Shown here piece by piece: positions 47,239 through 55,594 of a DNA stretch of 64,000 nucleotides. The notes below the pieces were generated by a model. The model was not told where the DNA came from. It saw only the letters and a list, made by a program, of their open reading frames with translations, and made no database searches. Origin of the DNA: Hydrogenophaga sp. IBVHS1 (GTDB lineage: Bacteria; Pseudomonadota; Gammaproteobacteria; Burkholderiales; Burkholderiaceae_C); assembly GCF_002127265.1 (NCBI RefSeq), contig NZ_NFUU01000002.1:124001-188000 (forward strand). Direction: 5' to 3'. The first letter of the stretch is position 1; each line of letters begins with the position of its first letter. Both the position numbers and the translations under genes were made by a program.

Positions 47239-49638
47239 ATGAACCGATTTCAAGTGAAAAAAGTCGCCGTGCTCGGCGCGGGCGTGATGGGCGCGCAGAT
47301 CGCTGCGCACCTGGTCAACGTCAAGGTGCCGGTGGTGCTCTTTGATCTTCCTGCGAAGGAAGGTCCGAAGAACGGCATCGTCACCCGCGCGGTGGAAGGC
47401 CTCAAGAAACTCAAGCCCTCGCCGCTGGGCGTGGTGGCGGATGCCGACCTGATCGGCCAGGCCAACTACGAAGAGCACATGGAGCAGTTGAAGGACTGCG
47501 ACCTGATCATCGAGGCCATCGCCGAGCGCATGGACTGGAAGCTCGACCTGTACACGAAGATCGCGCCCTTCATCGCGCCGCATGCCATCGTCGCATCCAA
47601 CACCTCGGGCCTGTCGATCACCAAGCTCAGCGAGGCGCTGCCCGAGGCGATCAAACCGCGCTTCTGTGGCATCCACTTCTTCAACCCGCCGCGCTACATG
47701 ACGCTGGTGGAACTGATCGCCACGCCCACCACCGAGCCGCAGATCCTGAACGACCTGGAGACCTTCGTCACCAGCGGGCTGGGCAAGGGCGTGGTGCGCG
47801 CCAAAGACACGCCCAACTTCGTCGCCAACCGAATCGGTATTGCCGGCATGCTGGCCACCATGAAAGAGGTGGAGAACTTCGGCCTCACTGTGGATGTGGT
47901 CGACGACCTCACCGGCAAGCGCCTGGGCCGCGCCAGCAGCGGCACCTTCCGCACCGCCGACGTGGTGGGCCTGGACACCATGGCCCATGTGGTGAAGACG
48001 CTGCAGGACAACCTGAGCATCGACACCGATCCGTTCTACGGCAGTTTCGATACACCGCCTGTGCTGAAGAAACTGCTGGAACTCAAGAACCTGGGCCAGA
48101 AAAGCGGCGCCGGTTTCTACAAGAAGGTGGGCCGCGACATTTTGCGTTTCGACCTGGAGAGCGGTGACTATGTGCCCGGTGGCGAGAAGGCCGACGAGGT
48201 GTACGGCCGCATGCTCAAGCGCCCGGCCGCCGAGCGGCTCAAGTTGCTGCGCAGCGCCGAAGGTCCGCAGGGCCAGTTTTTGTGGGCGATTCTGCGCAAC
48301 AGCTTTCACTACGCCGCCGTGCACCTGGCCACCATTGCCGAGACCGCGCGCGATGTGGATCAGGCCATGCGCTGGGGCTTCGGCATGAAGCAGGGCCCGT
48401 TCGAGCTCTGGCAGGAAGCCGGCTGGCTTGAGGTGGCGAAGATGATCCAGGAAGACATCGATGCGGGCAAGGCGCTGAGCAAGGCGCCGCTGCCCGACTG
48501 GGTGTTCAAGGGCCCGGTGGCCGAGGCCGGTGGCGTGCACACCGCGCAGGGTTCGTGGAACCCCACCAAGGGCGAATTCGAAGGTCGCCTGCAACTGCCG
48601 GTGTACCAGCGCCAGCATTTCCCCGAGCTGCTGCTCGGCGAAGCTGGGGCGAAGTTCGAGACTGCGGGCGACACGATTGAAGAGAACGACTCGATCCGCG
48701 TGTGGACGCTGGACGGGCAGGTGCTGATCGCCAGCATCAAGACCAAGATGCATGCCATCAGCCCCGAGGTGTGCGAAGGCCTGATGGCCGCCGTGGATCT
48801 GGCCGAGAAGGAATACCAGGGCCTGGTGATCTGGTCGGGCGACGAACCGTTCAGCGCCGGCGCCGATCTGCAGGCCATGCTGCCGGCGTTCATGGCCGTC
48901 GGTGTGAGCGCCATTGAAGACGCCGAAGGCTTCATGCAGCAGACCATGCTGCGCCTGCGCTACGCCAACGTGCCAGTGGTCTCGGCCGTGCGCGGCCTGG
49001 CGCTGGGCGGGGGCTGCGAAATGGCGGTGTACAGCGCACGACGCGTGGTGCACATGGAGAGCTACATCGGGCTCGTGGAGGTGGGCGTGGGCCTGGTACC
49101 TGGCGCGGGTGGCCTCACCTACATCGCCCGCCGCGCGGCCGAGAACGCCGAAACCTCGACTGGCAAGGACCTGCTGCCCTTCCTCACCGAAGGCTTCACC
49201 GCCGCGGCCATGGCCAAGGTGGGGACCAGCGCGCTGGAATCCCGAAAGCTCGGCTACGTGCTGCACTCCGACGTGATCGTGCCGCACAAGGACGAGCTGT
49301 TGTTCGTGGCCATCAACGAGGCGAAGGCCTTGTTCACTGGTGGCTACCGCGCGCCGCACAAACGCCTGTTCCCCGTGGCCGGCCGCGACGGCAAGGCCAC
49401 CATCCTGGGCAGCCTGGTCAACATGCGCGACGGCGGCTTCATCAGCCAGCATGATTTCCACATCGCATCGCTGATAGCAAACGTGGTGACCGGTGGCGAC
49501 GTGGAGCCCGGCACGCTGGTGAGCGAGGAGTACCTGATGACGCTCGAGCGCCGCGCGTTCTGCTCGTTGATCGTGCATCCCAAAACGCAGGAGCGGATTC
49601 TGGGGATGCTGAACACCGGCAAGCCGGTGCGCAACTGA
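47239..49638 (+). CDS. FadN-type 3-hydroxyacyl-CoA dehydrogenase/enoyl-CoA hydratase
   Basis: A 799-residue bifunctional beta-oxidation enzyme. The dehydrogenase half comes first: VAVLGAGVMGAQIAAHLV, the HFFNPPRYMTLVEL signature and a second 3HCDH segment. The hydratase/isomerase half follows from about residue 490 with SAGADLQAML and ALGGGCEMAVYSARR. This order is that of FadN (B. subtilis) and not E. coli FadB, where the hydratase leads. The ATG at 47239 begins where the Rossmann motif starts. Its normal partner is a thiolase; the thiolase gene lies 536 bases on, because a DUF559 gene with repeats sits in between. Confidence 0.93.
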   Translation: MNRFQVKKVAVLGAGVMGAQIAAHLVNVKVPVVLFDLPAKEGPKNGIVTRAVEGLKKLKPSPLGVVADADLIGQANYEEHMEQLKDCDLIIEAIAERMDWKLDLYTKIAPFIAPHAIVASNTSGLSITKLSEALPEAIKPRFCGIHFFNPPRYMTLVELIATPTTEPQILNDLETFVTSGLGKGVVRAKDTPNFVANRIGIAGMLATMKEVENFGLTVDVVDDLTGKRLGRASSGTFRTADVVGLDTMAHVVKTLQDNLSIDTDPFYGSFDTPPVLKKLLELKNLGQKSGAGFYKKVGRDILRFDLESGDYVPGGEKADEVYGRMLKRPAAERLKLLRSAEGPQGQFLWAILRNSFHYAAVHLATIAETARDVDQAMRWGFGMKQGPFELWQEAGWLEVAKMIQEDIDAGKALSKAPLPDWVFKGPVAEAGGVHTAQGSWNPTKGEFEGRLQLPVYQRQHFPELLLGEAGAKFETAGDTIEENDSIRVWTLDGQVLIASIKTKMHAISPEVCEGLMAAVDLAEKEYQGLVIWSGDEPFSAGADLQAMLPAFMAVGVSAIEDAEGFMQQTMLRLRYANVPVVSAVRGLALGGGCEMAVYSARRVVHMESYIGLVEVGVGLVPGAGGLTYIARRAAENAETSTGKDLLPFLTEGFTAAAMAKVGTSALESRKLGYVLHSDVIVPHKDELLFVAINEAKALFTGGYRAPHKRLFPVAGRDGKATILGSLVNMRDGGFISQHDFHIASLIANVVTGGDVEPGTLVSEEYLMTLERRAFCSLIVHPKTQERILGMLNTGKPVRN

Positions 49639-49660
49639 AGTGATGATTTTGGTGTGCCTG

Positions 49661-49693
49661 CCCCCATCCCAGCCTTCCCCCAGAGGGGGTAGG
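49661..49693 (+). repeat. Palindromic repeat (family 2), first copy
   Basis: Starts CCCCCATCCCAGCC and has the core TTCCCCCAGAGGGGG, which is a hairpin by itself. The same 33-base unit occurs in opposite orientation at 49703-49735 and in the same orientation at 50114-50146. The first two copies are 9 bases apart and face each other, so the transcript could also form one long stem. Confidence 0.9.
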
Positions 49694-49702
49694 GGTGTTG
49701 CA

Positions 49703-49735
49703 CCTTCCCCCTCTGGGGGAAGGTGGGGATGGGGG
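49703..49735 (-). repeat. Palindromic repeat (family 2), inverted copy
   Basis: On the minus strand it begins CCCCCATCCCCACC and shares the TTCCCCCAGAGGGGG core. It lies 9 bases from the first copy in inverted orientation and 20 bases before the DUF559 start codon. Confidence 0.9.
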
Positions 49736-49755
49736 CTCTCCGCCAGCCAATAACC

Positions 49756-50178
49756 ATGCAGAACCAGGCCACCCCCAACGCCAGACTCCATGCCCGCGCC
49801 CTGCGCCGGGACATGACCGACGCCGAACGAAAGCTCTGGTCGGGGCTCAGGGGCGAGCAGCTGGGTTTCAAACTCCGCCGCCAACACCCGCTGGGTAACT
49901 TCATCGCTGATTTCGCCTGCCTTGAACCGAAGCTCATCGTCGAGCTGGATGGCTCGCAGCACGCGGACCAACAGGCTTACGACAGCGCAAGGGATGCTTT
50001 CTTCAAGGCGCAGGGCTTTGACGTGTTGCGTTTTCCTTCCAACGCACCGTTTCAGAACTTCGATGGTGTGCTGAGCACCATCCTTCATCAACTCAACATT
50101 TGGGCGGGCGCTGCCCCCATCCCGACCTTCCCCCAGAGGGGGAAGGAGGAAGACATCGCACAAGGAGCGAATTCATGA
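49756..50178 (+). CDS. DUF559 domain protein (nuclease-like) inserted in the fad operon
   Basis: A 140-residue protein with the DUF559/Vsr-like PD-(D/E)xK nuclease fold. The sequence has RALRRDMTDAERKLW, then FIADFACLEPKLIVELDG, where the Asp in ADF and the Glu in VELDG are the likely metal ligands, then QHADQQAYDSARD and VLRFPSNA. The last 20 residues (IWAGAAPIPTFPQRGKEED and beyond) are encoded by a palindromic repeat and look like a read-through tail. The ATG at 49756 is close to two facing copies of the same repeat. The stop overlaps the thiolase ATG (ATGA). The gene separates fadN-type and thiolase genes that are normally adjacent. A nuclease activity is inferred from fold, not shown. 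Confidence 0.85.
   Translation: MQNQATPNARLHARALRRDMTDAERKLWSGLRGEQLGFKLRRQHPLGNFIADFACLEPKLIVELDGSQHADQQAYDSARDAFFKAQGFDVLRFPSNAPFQNFDGVLSTILHQLNIWAGAAPIPTFPQRGKEEDIAQGANS
50114..50146 (+). repeat. Palindromic repeat (family 2), third copy in the 3' end of the DUF559 gene
   Basis: It begins CCCCCATCCCGACC with the core TTCCCCCAGAGGGGG and then AAGG. It is in the same orientation as the copy at 49661 and 453 bases further on. It encodes part of the DUF559 C-terminus, and its final AAGGAGGAAG lies ahead of the thiolase gene. Confidence 0.9.
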
Positions 50179-51383
50179 GCAAACAGATCCAGGACGCCTA
50201 CATCGTCGCCGCCACCCGAACTCCCATCGGCCGTTCGCACAAAGGCTCCTTCAAGAACCTGCGGCCAGACGACATGCTCGCTCTCGCGCTGCGCTCTGCG
50301 CTCAGCCAGGTGCCGGGGCTCGACCCGAAAGCGATCGAAGACGTGATCTGCGGATGCGCCATTCCGGAAGGGCAGCAAGGCCTGAACGTGGCGCGCATCG
50401 GTGCCATCCTGGCCGGCCTGCCCAACAGCGTGGGCGGCATCACCGTCAACCGTTTTTGCGCCTCCGGCCTGTCGGCTGTGCAGATGGCGGCCGACCGCAT
50501 TCGTGTGGGTGAGGCGGACGTGATGATTGCGGCGGGTACGGAGAGCATGAGCATGGTGCCCATGATGGGCAACTCGCCCAGCCTCTCGCCCACCATCTTC
50601 ACGAACACCGATGACGTGGAAAGCTACGGCATCGCTTACGGCATGGGGCTCACGGCGGAGAAGGTCGCGCAGAAGTGGATGGTGTCGCGCGATGCGCAGG
50701 ATGCTTTCGCGCTGCAATCGCACCAGCGCGCCCTGGTGGCCATGAAGAACGGTGAATTCACCGACGAGATCACGCCGGTGGAAGTGACCGAGCGCAGTGT
50801 GGACCTGGACAGTGCTGAGGTCACCACCAGCACCCGCACCGTGAGCCTGGACGAAGGCGCTCGCCCCGACACGTCCATCGAAGGCCTTGCGAAGTTGCGC
50901 ACCGTGTTCGCGGCGCGCGGTTCGGTTACCGCCGGCAACAGCTCGCAGACCAGCGACGGCGCGGGCGCGCTCATCCTGGCCAGCGAATCGGCCATCAAGC
51001 GTTTCGGTCTCACGCCGCTCGCGCGCTTCGTCAGCTACGCCTCGCGCGGTGTGCCTCCGCACCTCATGGGCATCGGCCCCATCGAAGCGATTCCTGCCGC
51101 GCTGAAATACGCCGGCCTCACGCAAGACGCGATCGACTGGATCGAGCTCAACGAGGCCTTTGCCGCGCAGTCGCTCGCCGTCATCAACACGCTGGGCCTG
51201 GACCCGAGCAAGGTGAACCCCATGGGTGGAGCCATTGCGCTCGGTCACCCGCTGGGCGCCACCGGCGCCATTCGCTCGGCCACCTTGGTGCATGCGCTCA
51301 AGCGCCACAACAAGAAGTACGGCATGGTGACCATGTGCGTCGGCATGGGCCAGGGCGCCGCAGGCATCTTTGAGCGGGTCTAG
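50175..51383 (+). CDS. Acetyl-CoA acyltransferase (thiolase, FadA-type)
   Basis: A 402-residue thiolase that cuts 3-ketoacyl-CoA, completing beta-oxidation. The catalytic residues are visible: Cys in TVNRFCASGLSAVQMAA, His in GHPLGATGAIR and Cys in MCVGMGQGAAGIFE. The length is typical. The ATG at 50175 has AAGGAG ten bases upstream and overlaps the DUF559 stop; the open frame upstream to 50100 is the DUF559 tail in another reading frame. It should pair with the FadN-type enzyme encoded upstream. Confidence 0.94.
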   Translation: MSKQIQDAYIVAATRTPIGRSHKGSFKNLRPDDMLALALRSALSQVPGLDPKAIEDVICGCAIPEGQQGLNVARIGAILAGLPNSVGGITVNRFCASGLSAVQMAADRIRVGEADVMIAAGTESMSMVPMMGNSPSLSPTIFTNTDDVESYGIAYGMGLTAEKVAQKWMVSRDAQDAFALQSHQRALVAMKNGEFTDEITPVEVTERSVDLDSAEVTTSTRTVSLDEGARPDTSIEGLAKLRTVFAARGSVTAGNSSQTSDGAGALILASESAIKRFGLTPLARFVSYASRGVPPHLMGIGPIEAIPAALKYAGLTQDAIDWIELNEAFAAQSLAVINTLGLDPSKVNPMGGAIALGHPLGATGAIRSATLVHALKRHNKKYGMVTMCVGMGQGAAGIFERV

Positions 51384-51386
51384 AAG

Positions 51387-51460
51387 GACTCCCCCCGCGC
51401 CGCCTGCGGCGTCACCCCCCGGGGGGCAATGCCTGTGGCCCGGCAAAGCCGGTTCCACGG
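51387..51460 (+). repeat. Diverged relative of the dispersed repeat (copy D)
   Basis: Between the thiolase stop and the convergent patatin gene lies CCCCCCGCGCCGCCTGCGGC, then ACCCCCCGGGGGGCAATGCC. It shares the C-run/G-run palindrome and surrounding GC-rich blocks with copies A to C, but the flanking ACGCTCC block is absent. It may be a degraded or separate repeat. It could serve as a transcript-ending hairpin. Confidence 0.55.
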
Positions 51461-51499
51461 CATTTCTGGATCGGGCACATCACGCCGCGGCGGGGGCGG

Positions 51500-53782
51500 C
51501 TACGGCCTGCCCAGGAAGAGGTAGAGCCCGGTGTAGCCGCGTGGCGCGCTCACGATGCTCAGGTAAAGCGGCCCGATGCCGGTGTCTGCCCCTACGAAAA
51601 GGCTGCTGCCTGCTCGCATGCCGCGCAGGGTGATGTCGCTGCGGTCTGTCCAGGCATTGCCAGCTTCGAGTGAACCGCCCACGAAAAGCGCCCGCGCCAC
51701 GCCGGTGCTGTAGGGCAGACGCTGGTAGTAGGTGAGGCGGCCGAACACCAGATAGTTGCCGGCCACCTGGCCCACGCGATAGCCCGAGAGTTGCTGGAAG
51801 CCGCCGAGCGCATATTCGTCCACGGCGCCGATCGGAATCTGGCTGGCGTAGGCAAATCGCGCACCGGCGTTGATCGTGTGCAAGCCCCAGGTTTTCACGC
51901 CAGTGGCCGTGCCTTCGAGCCGGGTGAAGCTGCTGCTGCCGCTGGCCACGCCGCTGAACGAGCGCCGCCCCAGCACCACTTCGCCCTTGGCTCGGTAGCC
52001 GCGTGAGGGGAAGTTGGCGTAGTCCAGCTGATCGGCAATGACGGCGCCTCGCACGCCGGCTTCGGTCCAGCGCAAGGTGCCCACCAGGTCCTCCGGCTGC
52101 ACGCCGGCAATTAGCTCGGGCGTGACCTTGCGGTGCCCCGCCACCACACCCACGCGCATGTCGCCCACGTTGCCCAGCAAGCCCATGGGCCAGCCCACGT
52201 CCAGGCCGACCTGCAAGCCCTGGCGCCGCACCAGCGCCACCGAGCGGCCGACATCGTCGTAGAGCTCCACACGCCGCAGGTTGGCATCGGCGTAGCCCGC
52301 CACGAAGCGGTCGCTCCTGAGCGTCAGCGGTTGGTAGAGCTCGGAATACAGGCCCAGCGTCTCGCCCACCTGCACGCGGTTGCGCCACTCGGCGCCGCTT
52401 TCGTTGAGCCAGTGCCGGTTGTGGCTGAGGCGCAGGTTGAAGGCGCCCTGGCCCTGGAAGTCGGTGCGCAGGTCCAGGCCCACGCGCAGGTAGTTCGGTC
52501 CCCAGGTGTTCTCATTCAGACGCAGCGTCAGGTCCTCAGCGCCGTCGTCGCGCCGCGTCAGGCTGTAGTCCACCCGCTCATAGTCGCCTGTGGCCGCCAG
52601 CTTCTGCAGGTCGCGCTCCAGTTGCGGCACATCCAGCCGCTGGCCTTCGGCGGTGTCGAGCACGGACGCCAGGCGCGCCGCGTGCGCTTCGTTCACGCCC
52701 TCGAACTTCACCGAGGCCACCGCGCCGATGCGTGCGGCATTGAACTTCACCTTCGCTTGCCGCGATTCGGCCCATTGCCGGTACGCCGGAGCGTCCACGG
52801 CGAAGCGCGACAGGGCCTGACCCACGGTCTTGCCGTAGTCGTTGCCCAGCTTCACCAGCTCGGCCACCTTGCCGAAGTCGGCCGAGGTCAGCTGGCCCAG
52901 GGGTGGTTGCAACAGCAAGTCGTTGGGGGTGAGCGTGGCAATGCTGGCGCGCACGTTCTGTTCGGTCAGGATGTGCACCATCTGCATCGTCACGCCGAAC
53001 AGCGTGCCCAGCGTGGCGCGCCCTCCGAGCGGTGTGCCGATGTCCACGGCGATCACCACGTCCGCGCCCATGCGGCGCGCCACGTCCACCGGCAGGTTGT
53101 TCACCAGCCCACCGTCGCCCAGCAGCCGGCCTTCCAGATCCAGCGGGGCGAACACTCCGGGTACCGACATGCTGGCGCGCAGCGCGGCCGCGAGGTCGCC
53201 ATGGTCCAGCACCACCGGCTGGCCGTTTTCCATGTCGGTCGCCACGGCGCGAAACGGTGTAGGCAGGCCATCGAAGGTGGCGAGATGGCGTGTGGACAGC
53301 GTGTAGCGCCGCAGCAGCATCTCCAGCGAGCGCGACGATACCGCGCCACTGGGCAGGATGAACTGACCATCGCGAAAGCCGAGCGTGAGCACCGGCGACA
53401 GTTCAAAGTCTTCTTCCTTGCGGCGCTGCGAAAGCAACTGGCGCGGCTCGCGGCGGTCAAACAGATCGCCCCATTCCACCGCCTGAATCTCTCGTTCGAG
53501 TTCGTCCGCGCTCATGCCGCTGGCGTACAGCCCACCGACGATCGCGCCCATCGACGTGCCCACGATCACGTCCACCGGCACGCGCGCGGCTTCCAGTGCC
53601 TTGATGACCCCCACGTGGGCAAAACCGCGTGCGCCACCACCCGAGAGCACGAGGCCGATGCGAGGGCGTTCCACCCCCGGGGTGGACGCCGGCGCCTGGG
53701 CCATCGCGGGCGCGGGCACCGTCAGCAAGGCCAGCGCGCTGGCCAGGGCGTGGACGAGAAAAATCGTGAATCGGGACGGCAT
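51500..53782 (-). CDS. Patatin-like phospholipase with outer-membrane barrel (type Vd, PlpD-like)
   Basis: A 760-residue exported protein. A signal peptide (residues 1-28) is followed by a patatin domain: LVLSGGGARGFAHVGVIKAL, nucleophile GTSMG, and the Asp in LLGDGGLVNN. From about residue 315 a POTRA-like region follows, and the last 350 residues are alternating strands of a 16-strand barrel (Omp85-type) with aromatic ends, closing in YLFLGRP. This is the type Vd secretion layout, in which the barrel exports the lipase. The ATG at 53782 precedes the signal peptide. It is divergent from the enoyl-CoA hydratase gene. Confidence 0.9.
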   Translation of the reverse strand: MPSRFTIFLVHALASALALLTVPAPAMAQAPASTPGVERPRIGLVLSGGGARGFAHVGVIKALEAARVPVDVIVGTSMGAIVGGLYASGMSADELEREIQAVEWGDLFDRREPRQLLSQRRKEEDFELSPVLTLGFRDGQFILPSGAVSSRSLEMLLRRYTLSTRHLATFDGLPTPFRAVATDMENGQPVVLDHGDLAAALRASMSVPGVFAPLDLEGRLLGDGGLVNNLPVDVARRMGADVVIAVDIGTPLGGRATLGTLFGVTMQMVHILTEQNVRASIATLTPNDLLLQPPLGQLTSADFGKVAELVKLGNDYGKTVGQALSRFAVDAPAYRQWAESRQAKVKFNAARIGAVASVKFEGVNEAHAARLASVLDTAEGQRLDVPQLERDLQKLAATGDYERVDYSLTRRDDGAEDLTLRLNENTWGPNYLRVGLDLRTDFQGQGAFNLRLSHNRHWLNESGAEWRNRVQVGETLGLYSELYQPLTLRSDRFVAGYADANLRRVELYDDVGRSVALVRRQGLQVGLDVGWPMGLLGNVGDMRVGVVAGHRKVTPELIAGVQPEDLVGTLRWTEAGVRGAVIADQLDYANFPSRGYRAKGEVVLGRRSFSGVASGSSSFTRLEGTATGVKTWGLHTINAGARFAYASQIPIGAVDEYALGGFQQLSGYRVGQVAGNYLVFGRLTYYQRLPYSTGVARALFVGGSLEAGNAWTDRSDITLRGMRAGSSLFVGADTGIGPLYLSIVSAPRGYTGLYLFLGRP

Positions 53783-53818
53783 GAGGAGGCAAGTGTAGAG
53801 GGCTGTTTCCTCAAAAAA

Positions 53819-53833
53819 GCACGCCCGTTCGTG
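53819..53833. promoter_or_regulatory. Possible operator before the enoyl-CoA hydratase gene
   Basis: GCACGCCCGTTCGTG resembles the core GAACGACCGTTCG in the palindrome upstream of the TetR gene at 44119-44148, with the CCGTTCG block identical. It lies in the 91-base gap between the divergent patatin and hydratase genes, 41 bases before the hydratase start. The match is by eye and may be chance. Confidence 0.45.
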
Positions 53834-53873
53834 GTAATTTCCGGGTCTCTTCCATGCACACCCAGAGACCACC

Positions 53874-54638
53874 ATGAGCGACATCCTCGTCCACACCGAA
53901 GCCGGCGTCTGCACCATCACGTTCAACCGGCCCGACAAGAAAAACTCCATTACCGCCGCCATGTATGGCGCCATGGCCGATGCCCTGGTTGCCGCGCAGG
54001 AAGACGCTGCCGTGCGCTGCGTGGTGATCCAGGGCAGCGAGACCATGTTCTCGGCCGGCAACGACATCGCCGATTTTCTGAACAACCCGCCCGCCGGCAC
54101 GGGGTCACCGGTGTTCCGCTTCCTGCGCGGCATTGCGCAGTTCCCCAAGCCGCTCATTGCCGCCGTTTGTGGCCCGGCTGTGGGCGTGGGCACCACCCTG
54201 CTGTTCCATTGCGATCTGGTTTATGCCGGCGACAACGCCGCCTTCTCCATGCCATTCGTCAACCTCGGCTTGTGCCCCGAGGCGGCTTCCAGCCTGCTGG
54301 TGCCACAGATGCTGGGCTACCACCGCGCTGCCGAGGCGCTGCTGCTGGGCGAACCCTTCATGGCCGAGGCCGCGCTGGAAGTGGGCCTGGTCAATCGCGT
54401 GCTGCCGCCCACCGAAGCCGCTGGCTACGCGCAGTCCGTGGCGCGCAAGATGGCCGCCAAACCCATCAGCTCGCTGGTGGAGACCAAGCGCCTCATGAAA
54501 AAGAACCACACCGAGCAGGTGCTGGCCGTGATGGACGAAGAAGGCGCAAGCTTCGGCCGCATGCTGCGCGAGCCGGCGGCCAAAGAAGCGTTTGGCGCCT
54601 TCATGGAACGGCGTAAGCCAGACTTCTCGAAGCTGTGA
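53874..54638 (+). CDS. Enoyl-CoA hydratase/isomerase family protein
   Basis: A 254-residue crotonase-fold enzyme. It has the NRPDKKNSITAAMYGAM start, the SAGNDIADFL oxyanion block, and a PAVGVGTTLLFHCDLVYAGDNA region with the usual spacing. In the place of the second catalytic Glu is a LGLCPEAASS block, which contains a Glu. The activity is therefore likely hydratase or isomerase, with the substrate unknown. It belongs to the beta-oxidation gene group and may share an operator with the TetR gene. The 3' end converges with the glutathione S-transferase gene three bases away. Confidence 0.88.
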   Translation: MSDILVHTEAGVCTITFNRPDKKNSITAAMYGAMADALVAAQEDAAVRCVVIQGSETMFSAGNDIADFLNNPPAGTGSPVFRFLRGIAQFPKPLIAAVCGPAVGVGTTLLFHCDLVYAGDNAAFSMPFVNLGLCPEAASSLLVPQMLGYHRAAEALLLGEPFMAEAALEVGLVNRVLPPTEAAGYAQSVARKMAAKPISSLVETKRLMKKNHTEQVLAVMDEEGASFGRMLREPAAKEAFGAFMERRKPDFSKL

Positions 54639-54641
54639 GGT

Positions 54642-55346
54642 TCAGGCCGGCGCGCTCTGCTCCGGATCGAAGAAGCGCCGGGCCAGCCCCGCCCGCCCGG
54701 GATAGAACTTGAACCACGGCCGCGCCTGGTCCACGGCGCTGGCCACGGCCGGATGGGCCATCAGGCGCTCGAAGTAGGCAGCCAGGTGCGCGTGTTCTGA
54801 CGGCACCGGCGCGTAGGTCACCGCGTAGAAAAGGGCGGGCGCAGCGGCGCAGTCGGCCAGGGTGAACGAGTCCCCCACCAGCCACGTGCCTGGCCCTTGC
54901 AATTGCTGGTCGATCAGCGCGTAACTCGACAGCAACCGCTCTCGCGCCTGGGCCACACCCAGCGGATCGCGCGCGTCCTCCGGCCGCAGCAGATCGGCCG
55001 TGAAGCCCTGCATTGGCGTCATCACGTACTGGTCCATCACGCGGTCCCACAGGCGCACCTGCAGGGCGATGTCCGCGTCGTCCAGCGGGATCAGCGAGCG
55101 CCCGCGGCGCGCGTGGTGAAGCTGCAGGTGTTCGATGATCACGCTGGTCTCGGGGATCGCCCGGCTCTGGTCGATCAGCAGCGGCATCTTGCCCACGGGC
55201 CAAAGGGCCAGGAATGCCGCGCGTTCGGTTGCATCGCCAAGGTTCAGCAAGCGCATATCGCACTCGACGCCCAACACCTCGAGCGCAATCAGGACCTTGT
55301 GGCAGTACGAGGAAAGCGGATGGTAGTGAAGCGTGAGTGCGCTCAT
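54642..55346 (-). CDS. Glutathione S-transferase family protein
   Basis: A 234-residue cytosolic protein with a thioredoxin-like N-terminal domain (LHYHPLSSYCHKVLIALEVLG, with a Ser-Ser-Tyr-Cys stretch at the glutathione site, then PVGKMPLLID and the ETSVIIEHL glutathione-binding block). The helical C-terminal domain carries LVGDSFTLADCAAAP, the N-capping box of the family. The ATG at 55346 has CAGGAG upstream. The electrophile it conjugates is unknown. It lies alone between the enoyl-CoA hydratase and KaiC-like genes. Confidence 0.88.
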   Translation of the reverse strand: MSALTLHYHPLSSYCHKVLIALEVLGVECDMRLLNLGDATERAAFLALWPVGKMPLLIDQSRAIPETSVIIEHLQLHHARRGRSLIPLDDADIALQVRLWDRVMDQYVMTPMQGFTADLLRPEDARDPLGVAQARERLLSSYALIDQQLQGPGTWLVGDSFTLADCAAAPALFYAVTYAPVPSEHAHLAAYFERLMAHPAVASAVDQARPWFKFYPGRAGLARRFFDPEQSAPA

Positions 55347-55594
55347 GGGACTCCTGGCGGTTGCGCGACTGGGCGACTTGGCAAGATGATGTCAGATCAC
55401 GAAAGGGCGGGCACGCCGTCTGCCACACGTTGCGCCGGGGTTGGCACGCAGATGCCCATGCCCTCATCGCTCTGCAGGTCGGCCTGGCGGTGATGAACAT
55501 CCGTGGAGCGGTGAAGAACAACGCCGATACCCATACAGAATGACGGGTTGTTGTCCTACAAAAGCTGCTGCGGGCCGGGGCCAGAATTTCTTTC

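Noticed and set aside
47119..50163. A 1014-codon minus-strand open frame
   Set aside because: It is antisense to the FadN-type and DUF559 genes, whose own frames contain clear family motifs.
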